A stretch of 64,000 nucleotides of DNA from the NCBI GenBank assembly GCA_022843845.1, contig JALHMW010000002.1, forward strand, positions 27,559 through 91,558, written 5' to 3'. Origin of the DNA: Archangium sp. GTDB lineage: Bacteria; Myxococcota; Myxococcia; Myxococcales; Myxococcaceae. A program made the translations under genes and the position numbers. The notes under the pieces were generated by a model. The model was not told where the DNA came from and did no database searches. It saw only the letters and a list, made by a program, of their open reading frames with translations. Of the stretch, positions 15,589 through 26,254 are shown in pieces. Numbering within the stretch: position 1 is the stretch's first letter; every line of letters starts with the position of its first letter.

Positions 15589-18168
15589 CTACTTCTTCTT
15601 CGGCGCCTTGGCGTCCTTCACGGGCGCGGGGGCCGGAGCCGCAGGGAAGTTCGCGTCGAGCACCTTCTTCGCGCTGGACTTCACCTGCTCGCTCTTCGAG
15701 TTCTTCAGCACGTCGAGCAGGGCTTCCTTCGCGACGCCGGTCTTCACGTCGTCGAGCGAGGCCAGCATCATCTCGCGAATGTCGTCACCGTTGAACGCGT
15801 CGTCGGTCACCAGCACGGCGATCATCGGCGCGAAGTCGGGGTTGTCGCGCAGCGCCTTGTTGTCGGCGAGGCGGTTGAAGAGCTGGCGGGTGAGCTCGGG
15901 GTTGCTCGCGTTCTGCATGAGCAGCTCCTTGATCGACGCGATCACCTCGGGGCCCTCCATCGAGCCGAGCGCCTCGGCGGTGCGGCGGAAGAACGGGTAG
16001 CCGCGGCCCCGCTGCGTGACGATCGCCGACTTCAGCGAGGCCAGCGCGGCGGCGGTGTTGATGCGGGCGGCTCCACCGGCGAAGGCGCCGAGGAAGTTGA
16101 TGTCGATCTCGCGCTTGCCGAGCTGCTCCAGAATGTACGCGTGGCCGTCCGGAGCTTCGGTCTTGCCGAGCATCTCGAGCGCCGCGCCACGAACGCGGAT
16201 GTAGCCGAGCGGATCGTCGTTCAGGTTCTCGGGCTTCTTGGCGAGCTTGAGGCCGATGGCGGCGAAGTCCTTCGGGAGGCGCTTGAAGCGTGAGTCGGTG
16301 AGGCGCTTCATCACCGCCTCGCGCACGTAGGGAGACGGGTCCTTCGCGAGCAGATCGAGGATCGCGTTGAGCGCGGCGTCGGTGGGGCGCGCTTCGGCCT
16401 CCATCTTCGGGTTGCCGAGCTCGCCGAGCAGATTCCACGCGGCGATCAGGCGCCAGGTCGGATCAGGGTCGTACCGGCACGAGTCGATCCACTGCTCCTC
16501 CGAGACGGTCGTCTTGTTCACGCGCACGAGCGCGCCGAAGTCTTCGTTCCAGTTGACCCACTGCGGAGCGGCGGGCACGTCGAAGGTGACCTTCACCTCG
16601 GGCTTGTCGACGAGGATCGTCTGCTTCACCGTGTACTGCGGCTCGTTCTCGCGGTGGATGACGATGGGCAGCTTGAAGGTGAACGGGCCCTTCTCGCCGG
16701 GGTTCGAGTTCTGCTGGCGAATCGTCACCGTCACCTGCGAGCCGCTGAAGCTGAACTCCGGGTAGATGACCGGGTAACCCTTCTTGGTGATCCAGCTGTC
16801 CTTGAAGCCCTTCAGGTCCTTGTCCTTCTCCTTCTTGTTGGCCTCGAGCACGGCCTTGAAGAAGTCGTCGGTGGTGACGCTCTGGTACGAGTGCTTCTCG
16901 AAGTAGGCCTTGAGGCCGGCCTTGAACTCCTTCTGGCCGAGCCACAGCTCGAGCATGCGCGCGACCGAGGCGCCCTTGCGGGTGGTGACGGCGTCGGAGG
17001 ACTCGGCGGCGGTAGCGCCCTTCATCACGAGCGCGTGGGAGCGGGGGCCGTCTTCCTGGCGGAAGTAGTCTTCGACGATCGCGACGGTGCGCTCGACCTC
17101 GACCTGCTCGTTGCCGTTGGCGTCGTCGTAGGTGAGCTCGCCGAGGTGGGTCGTGATGCCTTCGTCGAGCCAGATCTCGTCCCACCACTTGCTGGTGACG
17201 AGGTTGCCGAACCACTGGTGCGCCATTTCGTTCGAGAGGAGCTTCATCACCACCGGGCGCGCGAGCTGGTCGTTCTTCACCTCGACGTTCACCTTCGACT
17301 CACGCATGAAGATGAGCGAGGTGTTCTCCATGCCGCTCCAGAAGAAGCGGGGCAGGGCGACGATGTCGAGCTTGGGCCAGCCGTACTTCGCGCCCGTGTA
17401 GCCGACCTGGAAGTTCCACAGGCTCTTGAGCTCGTTCACCACCACCCATGCGCGATCCTTGCGGCCCGGCGCGACCCACATCGTCGACGGCAGGTCCTCG
17501 TTGATCACCACGGGCTCGAACTGGCCGATCGCGATGCCGGTGAAGTACGTCGAGTGCGGCTTCTCCTGCTTCCACTCGACGCGGCGCAGGTTCTTCCCGC
17601 TCTCCTGGAAGACCTCGTCCTTCGTCTTCACGCCGTTCGAGAGCACCGTGTAGCGGCTGTCGACGATGGCGTAGAGCTCGAACGCGGCTTTGTCGCCGGG
17701 TTGATCGTTGTTGGGGAAGAAGCGCTGGGCGAAGTGCGGCTGAAAGTGCGTGAAGTAGTACGGCAGCAGCTTGTCGTTCTCGGCGTCCTTCACCTGGAAG
17801 AAACCTTCGTGCTGGGTTCCCGCCTTGCCAGAGTACGAGATCTCGACGGTGACCTCCTTGTTCGCGGCGAGGCCCGGAGCCTTCAGCGTCAGCGTGCCGG
17901 TGCGCGTCTCGGGATCGTACTTGGGTGACGGCGTCGCGGGCTTGCCGTCGACGAGCGCGAAGTCGACCTTCAGATCGTACGCGTCGAACTCGAGCTCACC
18001 AGTGGCCTTGGTGATCTTCAGCTTCGCGATCAGCTTGTTCTTGAACGTGCCGTCCTCGGCGAGCGTCGTCTCGACGCGGTAGCTCTGCGCGTCGTACGGG
18101 CGGTTCTTGGGAAGAAAGGCAGCCGGGTTTCCAGCCAGGACCGAAGCGACCAGGAGAGTGAGCGTCAT
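15589..18168 (-). CDS. M1-family aminopeptidase-like protein, zinc motif altered, with HEAT-like C-terminus
   Basis: 859 aa with a signal peptide, so periplasmic or secreted. Residues 20-230 form the M1 N-terminal beta domain. The exopeptidase motif is SGMENTS (GxMEN, 279-282). The zinc site, HExxH-x18-E in the family, reads N313-E-M-A-H317 ... E336 (WLDEG): the first His is Asn (AAC at 17230-17232). The catalytic Glu, second His and third ligand remain. Residues ~600-840 are alpha-helical repeats (LLAKDPSPYVREAVMKRL; IRVRGAALEMLG), ending in a Lys/Pro/Ala tail. Activity is therefore doubtful or altered. No close operon partner. Confidence 0.85.
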   Translation of the reverse strand: MTLTLLVASVLAGNPAAFLPKNRPYDAQSYRVETTLAEDGTFKNKLIAKLKITKATGELEFDAYDLKVDFALVDGKPATPSPKYDPETRTGTLTLKAPGLAANKEVTVEISYSGKAGTQHEGFFQVKDAENDKLLPYYFTHFQPHFAQRFFPNNDQPGDKAAFELYAIVDSRYTVLSNGVKTKDEVFQESGKNLRRVEWKQEKPHSTYFTGIAIGQFEPVVINEDLPSTMWVAPGRKDRAWVVVNELKSLWNFQVGYTGAKYGWPKLDIVALPRFFWSGMENTSLIFMRESKVNVEVKNDQLARPVVMKLLSNEMAHQWFGNLVTSKWWDEIWLDEGITTHLGELTYDDANGNEQVEVERTVAIVEDYFRQEDGPRSHALVMKGATAAESSDAVTTRKGASVARMLELWLGQKEFKAGLKAYFEKHSYQSVTTDDFFKAVLEANKKEKDKDLKGFKDSWITKKGYPVIYPEFSFSGSQVTVTIRQQNSNPGEKGPFTFKLPIVIHRENEPQYTVKQTILVDKPEVKVTFDVPAAPQWVNWNEDFGALVRVNKTTVSEEQWIDSCRYDPDPTWRLIAAWNLLGELGNPKMEAEARPTDAALNAILDLLAKDPSPYVREAVMKRLTDSRFKRLPKDFAAIGLKLAKKPENLNDDPLGYIRVRGAALEMLGKTEAPDGHAYILEQLGKREIDINFLGAFAGGAARINTAAALASLKSAIVTQRGRGYPFFRRTAEALGSMEGPEVIASIKELLMQNASNPELTRQLFNRLADNKALRDNPDFAPMIAVLVTDDAFNGDDIREMMLASLDDVKTGVAKEALLDVLKNSKSEQVKSSAKKVLDANFPAAPAPAPVKDAKAPKKK

Positions 18169-18221
18169 GCCGCGGCTTCTATGCGATCTGCTCCATCACC
18201 GCATCGACGACGAGCACCACT

Positions 18222-20438
<2,217 letters not shown>

Positions 20439-20493
20439 GGGCGCGGACTCACCACAGGATGTCGGGTGGGGCAATCGCGGCGTACGATGAGCC

Positions 20494-20694
20494 ATGTCGA
20501 CGAAGGCAAGGGTCCCGAGTCCCGTGTCGAAGCGCAGCCGTGATGAGGACCTCGAACGGATGAAGGGGCTGGTGAAAGAAGGCCTCGAGTCGCCCATCGT
20601 CCCGTCACCGACGTGGGCTGAGTTCAAGCGCGCGACCCTGGCGAAGGCGCGCGCGGCGAAAAGACGAACTCACTCCTTCGGGAGCACGAGGTGA
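20494..20694 (+). CDS. Small protein resembling the C-terminal part of ParD-type antitoxins
   Basis: 66 aa. The segment DEDLERMKGLVKEGLES followed by SPTWAEFKRATLAKARAA recalls the end of ribbon-helix-helix antitoxins, where an LxEGLESG stretch precedes a basic helix. The start of a full RHH fold is not clear and no RelE/ParE-like toxin follows: the next gene is on the other strand and overlaps its end by 25 bases. It could be an orphan antitoxin, another small regulator, or a chance frame. Confidence 0.4.
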   Translation: MSTKARVPSPVSKRSRDEDLERMKGLVKEGLESPIVPSPTWAEFKRATLAKARAAKRRTHSFGSTR

Positions 20695-21989
20695 ATCCGT
20701 CCGCGCTGCCTCGCGACCACGGCGCGTGTTGCGAACGTTCCGTACGCTTCGTCGGCCCCCAGTTCGAGAGGGGTCGAGTTGTCGACTGGCTTCAGGTCGA
20801 GAAGGACCGCTGATTCCCTCGGCGCTTGAAGCCGGCCGAGGACGGGCCGGTCGAGCCACCAGTACTCGACGAATGCCAGTTGCACGCTGTCTGCATCGAT
20901 CGCCACCTGGCGAAAGACTGGTGCGAGGCGCGAGCCGGTGTGTTCGGGGTCTGCAAGGACGGCCGGATGGAACGTTGCCCTTGAGAAGGCACCTGAATCG
21001 TTCGCGGCGTCGTGCAGTTCCTTGAACTGCTGAATCATCCGCTTGAGGCCTGCCGAGATCTCCTGCACTTCGATCGTCTTCTGGCCCAGCTGGATACCGT
21101 TCTCCGAAACCTGTACCACCGGCGCGAGTTCGAGTCGGTCCGGGCCTCGAATCTGTGGCGCGACGTTGGGCATGCCGCAAAGAAGGCACCAATCGGGATT
21201 GAAATGGAGTCGTTGCATCGTTGCCTCTCGGTAGAACGGGAGCGCCTCGAGTGTGAGAACTGCGCTCGCGGCCAACAAGACCAACGACGCGACGACTTGT
21301 CGCAATGGCGGACTCGGCTTCGAGGGCGCAAGGGACGCTGCCACGAGTGTGCTGAGCACAGCGAGAAGGAGCAGCGCGCCGAATGCAAGCCCGACGAGGC
21401 GAAGGCCCCGTGCTGTTTCGGCACCTGCGAGCCAAAGGTACTCGCGAGAGGAAACTGGCCCGTTCACTGCTCCCCTCGGGAAGCTCTGAATGACGAGGAA
21501 TGCGTGACGCCCGAGCCCGATACTGAGGGTCGCGAGGCTCAACCCCGCGGCCACTGCGCTCACTCGAGCGGCGAGACCACATCCTGCCACACCCAGAACG
21601 CGCGAAAGCGCCACACCTGCGAGCACGAACATGACGGCGAGCAGCAGGCCCGCGAGCATCGCGTGCTCAGAAATTTGCCGTACAGACATCTCCGGGAATG
21701 CCACGGCCGTTGGGGTCGGTCCCGTGACGAGCAGTTCGCGCTCCTGCTTGACGAGCAGCCTCGCTCCGAAGGCGAGCCAGCTCAGCGTCGTGATGATGCT
21801 GCCTGTCGAAACGGCAAGAAGCAGCCACGGGTTCGTGTTCTTTGCCCGGAGCAGAACGCCAACCTGACTCGCGATCCCGACGAGGAGCACCACGCCTGTG
21901 ATCGCAAGAGAGCTGCCGTTCGACTCGAGATCGCGAGCGAAGGTCTGGACGGATTCCAGCGTCTCTTGCGCAACGGACGACAGGCTCAC
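20670..21989 (-). CDS. Multi-pass membrane protein with ExbD/TolR-like C-terminal domain
   Basis: 439 aa. The N-terminal ~245 residues hold about six hydrophobic segments (SLAITGVVLLVGIAS; PWLLLAVSTGSIITTLSWLAF; MLAGLLLAVMFVLAGVAL; LVGLAFGALLLLAVLSTLVAASL and others). After residue 255 a soluble domain follows; ENGIQLGQKTIEVQEISAGLKRM and VLADPEHTGSRLAPVFRQV resemble the periplasmic part of ExbD/TolR. A possible fused or divergent proton-channel-type protein, but the ExbD resemblance is weak. Start GTG overlaps the stop of a 46-residue membrane peptide gene (GTGA). Confidence 0.6.
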   Translation of the reverse strand: MSLSSVAQETLESVQTFARDLESNGSSLAITGVVLLVGIASQVGVLLRAKNTNPWLLLAVSTGSIITTLSWLAFGARLLVKQERELLVTGPTPTAVAFPEMSVRQISEHAMLAGLLLAVMFVLAGVALSRVLGVAGCGLAARVSAVAAGLSLATLSIGLGRHAFLVIQSFPRGAVNGPVSSREYLWLAGAETARGLRLVGLAFGALLLLAVLSTLVAASLAPSKPSPPLRQVVASLVLLAASAVLTLEALPFYREATMQRLHFNPDWCLLCGMPNVAPQIRGPDRLELAPVVQVSENGIQLGQKTIEVQEISAGLKRMIQQFKELHDAANDSGAFSRATFHPAVLADPEHTGSRLAPVFRQVAIDADSVQLAFVEYWWLDRPVLGRLQAPRESAVLLDLKPVDNSTPLELGADEAYGTFATRAVVARQRGRIHLVLPKE

Positions 21990-22126
21990 TTCCAGATCAC
22001 CGAGGCGACGAGCATGTCGACCATGACGGCGATGAACGAGGCGTGGGAAAAAAGTGAGAACCCCACCGACGCGACGAAGACGATCGCCGAGAAAACCAGA
22101 AGCCAGCGCGCGAGCAGCTGCGACAT
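21986..22126 (-). CDS. 46-residue membrane peptide
   Basis: A short frame from ATG 22126 encoding MSQLLARWLLVFSAIVFVASVGFSL-type hydrophobic sequence and a second, weaker hydrophobic run. It ends in TGA overlapping the GTG of the next membrane gene. The overlap, hydrophobic composition and high G/C at third positions suggest a real small protein partner of that gene. It begins 18 bases after the end of the CHRD lipoprotein gene, so all three may be one transcript. The ribosome binding site is weak. Confidence 0.5.
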   Translation of the reverse strand: MSQLLARWLLVFSAIVFVASVGFSLFSHASFIAVMVDMLVASVIWK

Positions 22127-22144
22127 GCTGCCAGCATAGCGCAG

Positions 22145-23092
22145 CTACCGGAGCGACAGGCTCAGGTCGCCGCGGAACACTTCTCCACCGTCGGCGCTGT
22201 TGCCCGTCACGTACACGCCGGCGTCACGCACCATCAGCAGCAACGACAGCGGGTCAAACGTGCCGGCCGAGCCGGTTCCGGTCGCGTTGAGGGGCAGGGG
22301 AACGATCGGATCTCCAGTGCCACCCTGACTCACCGACGCGCTCGCGACTGGCCCGCTCTCTGTCCAATCGAACTCGAACGAGCCCGCGACGGGAATGAAC
22401 CCACCATCGGTCTCGAGCACGAGCTGACCGCCACCGCCGTACTGACCAGTCGATCGTCGGACGAACTGCGTGAATCCGATGATGCTCCCGCGCGGGACGA
22501 TCTGGCCGCGGATTTCTCCGGCCCGCTGCGCCGCGGAGGTCAACAGCAACGAGGTCCCGAACGCCGAGACCGCCTCGGCCTGCGCTCGACTCAACGGCAC
22601 GCTGCCCGCGAACGGGCTGGTGATGCCGCCGTCATTCAGCACGACGAAGTTGAAGACGCTCCGGCCGGCGGGCGCGCCGACCATCAGCACCGCAGCGGTC
22701 GGGACGAGGTTGGTGAACGTCATCGACCACGAGAGCGAAGTGCCCGCGTCGTCCTGTGACAGCCTCACGGTCGCCTGGCCGCTCGCCATCGTCGTCACGG
22801 GCGGAACGATCTGCCCGCCCGACAGCCGCGCCGTGTAGTCGCCGGGAATCACCCGCCGGGGCTGCACGCCGCCATCTCCACTGGTTCCACCACCCGCACC
22901 GCCACCACGCCCCGCGTCCATCGGACCGAACGACGGAAACGTCGGCAACGTCGACTTCACGACGCACCGGCCGTCGTCACAGGTCAGCGTGCTCTTCGAC
23001 GAGATCTTCAGGCAATCAAACTGATCGACGCACTCCTCGGAGCAGCCCAGGACGGACAGCGAGACGACCAACACCACGGAGCGTCGAAGCAT
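22145..23092 (-). CDS. CHRD-domain lipoprotein
   Basis: 315 aa. Lipobox VSLSVLGC, then a small Cys-rich start (CSEECVDQFDCLKI...LTCDDGRCV), a Gly/Ser linker and a CHRD-like domain. The latter shows the pattern LSGGQIVPPVTTMASGQATVRLS, then a self-similar beta structure (SWSMTFTNLVPTAAVLMVGAPAG; RGEIRGQIVPRG-type ending). CHRD domains occur in chordin and many bacterial surface proteins of unknown role. Probably anchored at the outer membrane. It may be first in a transcript with the two membrane genes downstream. Confidence 0.75.
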   Translation of the reverse strand: MLRRSVVLVVSLSVLGCSEECVDQFDCLKISSKSTLTCDDGRCVVKSTLPTFPSFGPMDAGRGGGAGGGTSGDGGVQPRRVIPGDYTARLSGGQIVPPVTTMASGQATVRLSQDDAGTSLSWSMTFTNLVPTAAVLMVGAPAGRSVFNFVVLNDGGITSPFAGSVPLSRAQAEAVSAFGTSLLLTSAAQRAGEIRGQIVPRGSIIGFTQFVRRSTGQYGGGGQLVLETDGGFIPVAGSFEFDWTESGPVASASVSQGGTGDPIVPLPLNATGTGSAGTFDPLSLLLMVRDAGVYVTGNSADGGEVFRGDLSLSLR

Positions 23093-23159
23093 CGCGGACC
23101 CTTGTATCGAAGGGCTCGAAGGGTTTCATCGGAAACGCACCCCTTCCCTCGGGAGGCGA

Positions 23160-25298
23160 GTGACGAGTAGGAGCCATGTGGTGCGTGTCCTTCTCGGTGT
23201 CGTCGCTGTGGTCCTGGTTGCCTGTGGTCCCGTTGCGGCGCCGACCGGGCCCGTTCGTTCGTGCGAGCAGGTCATTCGATTCGCTCCGGAGATGAGTCGC
23301 GACGCCGTCGGGATTCGCGGAGAGTGGAACGCGTTCGCGGTCGAGCCGATGACCAAGCGCGCTGACGGCACGTGGGAGTGGCGGAAGGTGCTCGACCCGC
23401 GCATCTCTGGGTACGCGTATCGATTCGATCTCGGGAACGAAGAGCAGATCCTCGATCCATCGACCGGCTTCACGCGGTGGGTCGGCCAGACGGAGCACTC
23501 GCGCCTGTTCGTTCCCGACTGCGCGACGCCGCTGCTCGAGGTCGCGAACTTCCAGGCCACTGCTGCTGGCTCGCTCACGCTCTCACTCACGGCCAGGCTC
23601 GGCTCGGCGAAGTCACCGCTGAAGGCGCCGCGTCTGACGCTCGATGGGAAGGAGCAGACGACGCCGTTCGAGCGGCTCACTGGAGCCGTCTCCTTCGAGA
23701 CGTCGGGGCTGGCCGTCGGCAAGCACACCGTGAAGGTGACCCTCGAGGATGACGCCGGGAAGATCGCCGATCCGGTGCTCTTGCCGTTCTGGGTCGAGCC
23801 CGAGCCGTTCAAGTGGGAGGAGTCGATCCTCTACTTCGTCTTCACCGACCGCTTCCGTGACGGAGATCCGTCGAACAACCGCAGCACTCCGATGGTCGCG
23901 ACGCAGGCCGACTACCAGGGCGGAGACTTCAAGGGCGTCACGCAGGCCATCGAAGAGGGCTACTTCGATCGGCTCGGCGTGCGCGCGCTGTGGCTCTCGC
24001 CTCCCGACGCGAACCCCGATGGCGCGTTCGATGGCTCGTACAACCAGAAGTACACCGGGTATCACGGCTACTGGCCCAGCCAGCCGCGCGCCGTGCAGTC
24101 GCGCTTCGGCACGCTCGACGATCTGAAGGCGCTCACGAAGGCGGCCCACGCGCGTGGCATTCGTGTCCTCACCGACCTCGTCCTCAACCACGTGCATGAG
24201 CAGCACCCGTATGTGGCGCAGCACCGCGACGACGGCTGGTTCAACATCGGCAACGGCTGCGTCTGCGGAACGAACGGCTGCGGGTGGGAGGAGAAGCCGC
24301 TGGTCTGCGCGTTCACCAACTACCTGCCTGACTACAACTGGCGGAACACCGCGATGGGCGATCAGTTCGCGGCGGACACGCTGTGGTGGCTCGAGGAGGC
24401 CGATCTCGACGGCTTCCGCCTCGACGCCGTGAAGCACCTCGATCACATCGGCGGGCGCACGGTGAACCAGCACCTCGCGAAGATCAGCGCGATCACCGGC
24501 GTCGACTACTACCTCGTCGGAGAGACCTTCACGGGCGCCGACGGCCGCTCGCAGATCCGCGCGTACATCGGCCCGCAGGAACTCGATGGGCAGTTCGACT
24601 TCCCGTTGTACTGGCCGGTGGTGCAGGCGTTCGCCCGTGGCGACTCGCTGGTGCCGGTCGACGAAGCCGTCCGCGCGAACGAGGGGTACTACACGCCGGA
24701 GACGATCAACTCTCCGTTCCTCGGCAATCACGACGTCGCGCGCTTCATCTCGATCGCCGCGAATCAGATCGAGAACGACGCCGCCGGTCAGGCCTGGGGC
24801 AACAACAAGCCGTCGCCCACCGTCGACAGCGACGAGCCGTTCCAGCGCATGAAGTGGGGCTTCGCGTTCATCCTCACGCAGCCCGGCGTGCCACTCATCT
24901 ACTACGGCGACGAGGTCGGCCTGCCCGGCGCAGGCGACCCTGACAACCGCCGCCCGATGAAGTGGACGGGGTTGTCATCGCGCGAGGCCGACCTGCTCGA
25001 CTTCATGCGGAAGGTCGGGACCGCGCGGAGGCAGAGCACGGCGCTGAAGTTCGGCGTGCGGGACACGCTGGTCATCGAGCGCGATCTCTATGTCTTCCAG
25101 CGCGCCACGGATTCCGACGGCGCCATCGTCGCGATCAATCGTGGCGGCGACCGCACGGTGACGCTCAGCTTGCGTCGTTCGTTGGCGAGGCTCCCGGTGA
25201 CGTTGAAGGACGCCGTCTCGGGTCGAATGGTGACGATTCCGTCGTCGGGCCAGCTGACGATTCCGGCCCGCGCGACGATGGTGCTGGTCACGCCTTAG
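23160..25298 (+). CDS. Alpha-amylase family (GH13) lipoprotein
   Basis: 712 aa, GTG start, signal peptide with lipobox LVACG: a surface-anchored glycosidase acting on starch- or glycogen-like polymers. An N-terminal CBM48-like module (GIRGEWNAFAVEPMTKRADGTWEW) and a beta linker precede the GH13 barrel. The barrel shows FTDRFRDGDPSNN, DLVLNHVH, DGFRLDAVKH (nucleophile D422), GETF (acid E455) and NHDVARF (D525). A Cys-bearing insert (GCVCGTNGCGWEEKPLVC) may be disulfide-linked. The C-terminal beta domain ends in IPARATMVLV. Converges on the next gene with a 4-base tail overlap. Confidence 0.92.
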   Translation: MTSRSHVVRVLLGVVAVVLVACGPVAAPTGPVRSCEQVIRFAPEMSRDAVGIRGEWNAFAVEPMTKRADGTWEWRKVLDPRISGYAYRFDLGNEEQILDPSTGFTRWVGQTEHSRLFVPDCATPLLEVANFQATAAGSLTLSLTARLGSAKSPLKAPRLTLDGKEQTTPFERLTGAVSFETSGLAVGKHTVKVTLEDDAGKIADPVLLPFWVEPEPFKWEESILYFVFTDRFRDGDPSNNRSTPMVATQADYQGGDFKGVTQAIEEGYFDRLGVRALWLSPPDANPDGAFDGSYNQKYTGYHGYWPSQPRAVQSRFGTLDDLKALTKAAHARGIRVLTDLVLNHVHEQHPYVAQHRDDGWFNIGNGCVCGTNGCGWEEKPLVCAFTNYLPDYNWRNTAMGDQFAADTLWWLEEADLDGFRLDAVKHLDHIGGRTVNQHLAKISAITGVDYYLVGETFTGADGRSQIRAYIGPQELDGQFDFPLYWPVVQAFARGDSLVPVDEAVRANEGYYTPETINSPFLGNHDVARFISIAANQIENDAAGQAWGNNKPSPTVDSDEPFQRMKWGFAFILTQPGVPLIYYGDEVGLPGAGDPDNRRPMKWTGLSSREADLLDFMRKVGTARRQSTALKFGVRDTLVIERDLYVFQRATDSDGAIVAINRGGDRTVTLSLRRSLARLPVTLKDAVSGRMVTIPSSGQLTIPARATMVLVTP

Positions 25299-26125
25299 TC
25301 CCGCGCGCACGACATCGAGCCGCTCGAACAGAACCAGCCTCGCCAGGCTCCGTTCGCGAGACAGCGAGCTACTGCGTCGTTCTTCGCCTCGGTCTGGCTG
25401 CTGCCGGAGCCCACGAAGCGAACCGTCCGGTTCTCGCTGCTCGAGTACTTCGTGAAGGTGCAGGAGTACGGAACCAGTGGCTCGAGGGCGCAGTAGTCGG
25501 CTGCGCCGTTGCAGAAGCTCGCCGTCCACGACGCGCTCGAGCACTGCGATTGGGCCTCTCCGATCGCCGACGCGCGAGTGCTGCCGGTGCCGTACGTCTC
25601 CACCGTCACGGAGTGATCGTTCGACCAGCGGCGCACCGTGCAGCCCATCGTCTGCTGCGTCGCAGGAGGTGTGCTCGAGCGGCCCTTGCATGCGTTCGTG
25701 CACGTCGCGGTCGGGCCCTGGCAGGTGTTGTTGAGGCAGTACCGCGCGGTGTCCCACGTGGTGCCGTCGGCGCACTGGCAGGAGTACGCCTGGCACGTCG
25801 ACGCCTGTGAGCACGACGCGCCGGTCCCTGCGCTCCCACCGCCGGTGCTGCTCGTCGGAGGTGGCCTCGAGCCGAGCCGGTCCTTGCACGCGTTGGAGCA
25901 GGTCGTCGCTTCTCCCTGGCAGACGTTGTTGAGGCAGTAGCGCGCCGTGTCCCAGCGGGTGCCGTCACCGCAAGCGCACGAGAAGGCCGCGCAGCTCGTC
26001 GACTGGGTGCACGAGAGGCCGCTGGTGCTGTTGGCCACGGGAGAAGTGCCGCTCGACGTGTCGTCGGCTCCACCGCAGCCCAGCATCGACACCATCACCA
26101 CCGCACCAACGAAACCTGATCGCAT
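25295..26125 (-). CDS. Cys-rich lipoprotein built of two pairs of duplicated modules
   Basis: 276 aa. Start ATG 26125 with GGAGG upstream; lipobox VSMLGC. Two ~45-residue Cys modules (sharing DTARYCLNN and CQG...C.NAC) are separated by a Pro/Thr/Gly linker. They are followed by two ~45-residue modules with Cys at both ends and TVxxxGxGS in the middle (TVETYGTGSTRAS; TVRFVGSGSSQTE). The architecture is A-A-B-B. Disulfide-rich surface protein of unknown role. Tail overlaps the amylase gene by 4 bases. Confidence 0.75.
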   Translation of the reverse strand: MRSGFVGAVVMVSMLGCGGADDTSSGTSPVANSTSGLSCTQSTSCAAFSCACGDGTRWDTARYCLNNVCQGEATTCSNACKDRLGSRPPPTSSTGGGSAGTGASCSQASTCQAYSCQCADGTTWDTARYCLNNTCQGPTATCTNACKGRSSTPPATQQTMGCTVRRWSNDHSVTVETYGTGSTRASAIGEAQSQCSSASWTASFCNGAADYCALEPLVPYSCTFTKYSSSENRTVRFVGSGSSQTEAKNDAVARCLANGAWRGWFCSSGSMSCARD

Positions 26126-26254
26126 GAGTTCCTCCCCGCGCCCGAGATGGGCCACATCGGTTCGTGTGGAATTGGGGGCAGGGGTGGGATTCCGTCACGG
26201 CCGTCGCGAATGAGACGATCGACACTGGTGCTGGTCGCCCCATAGAAGTGCCAC

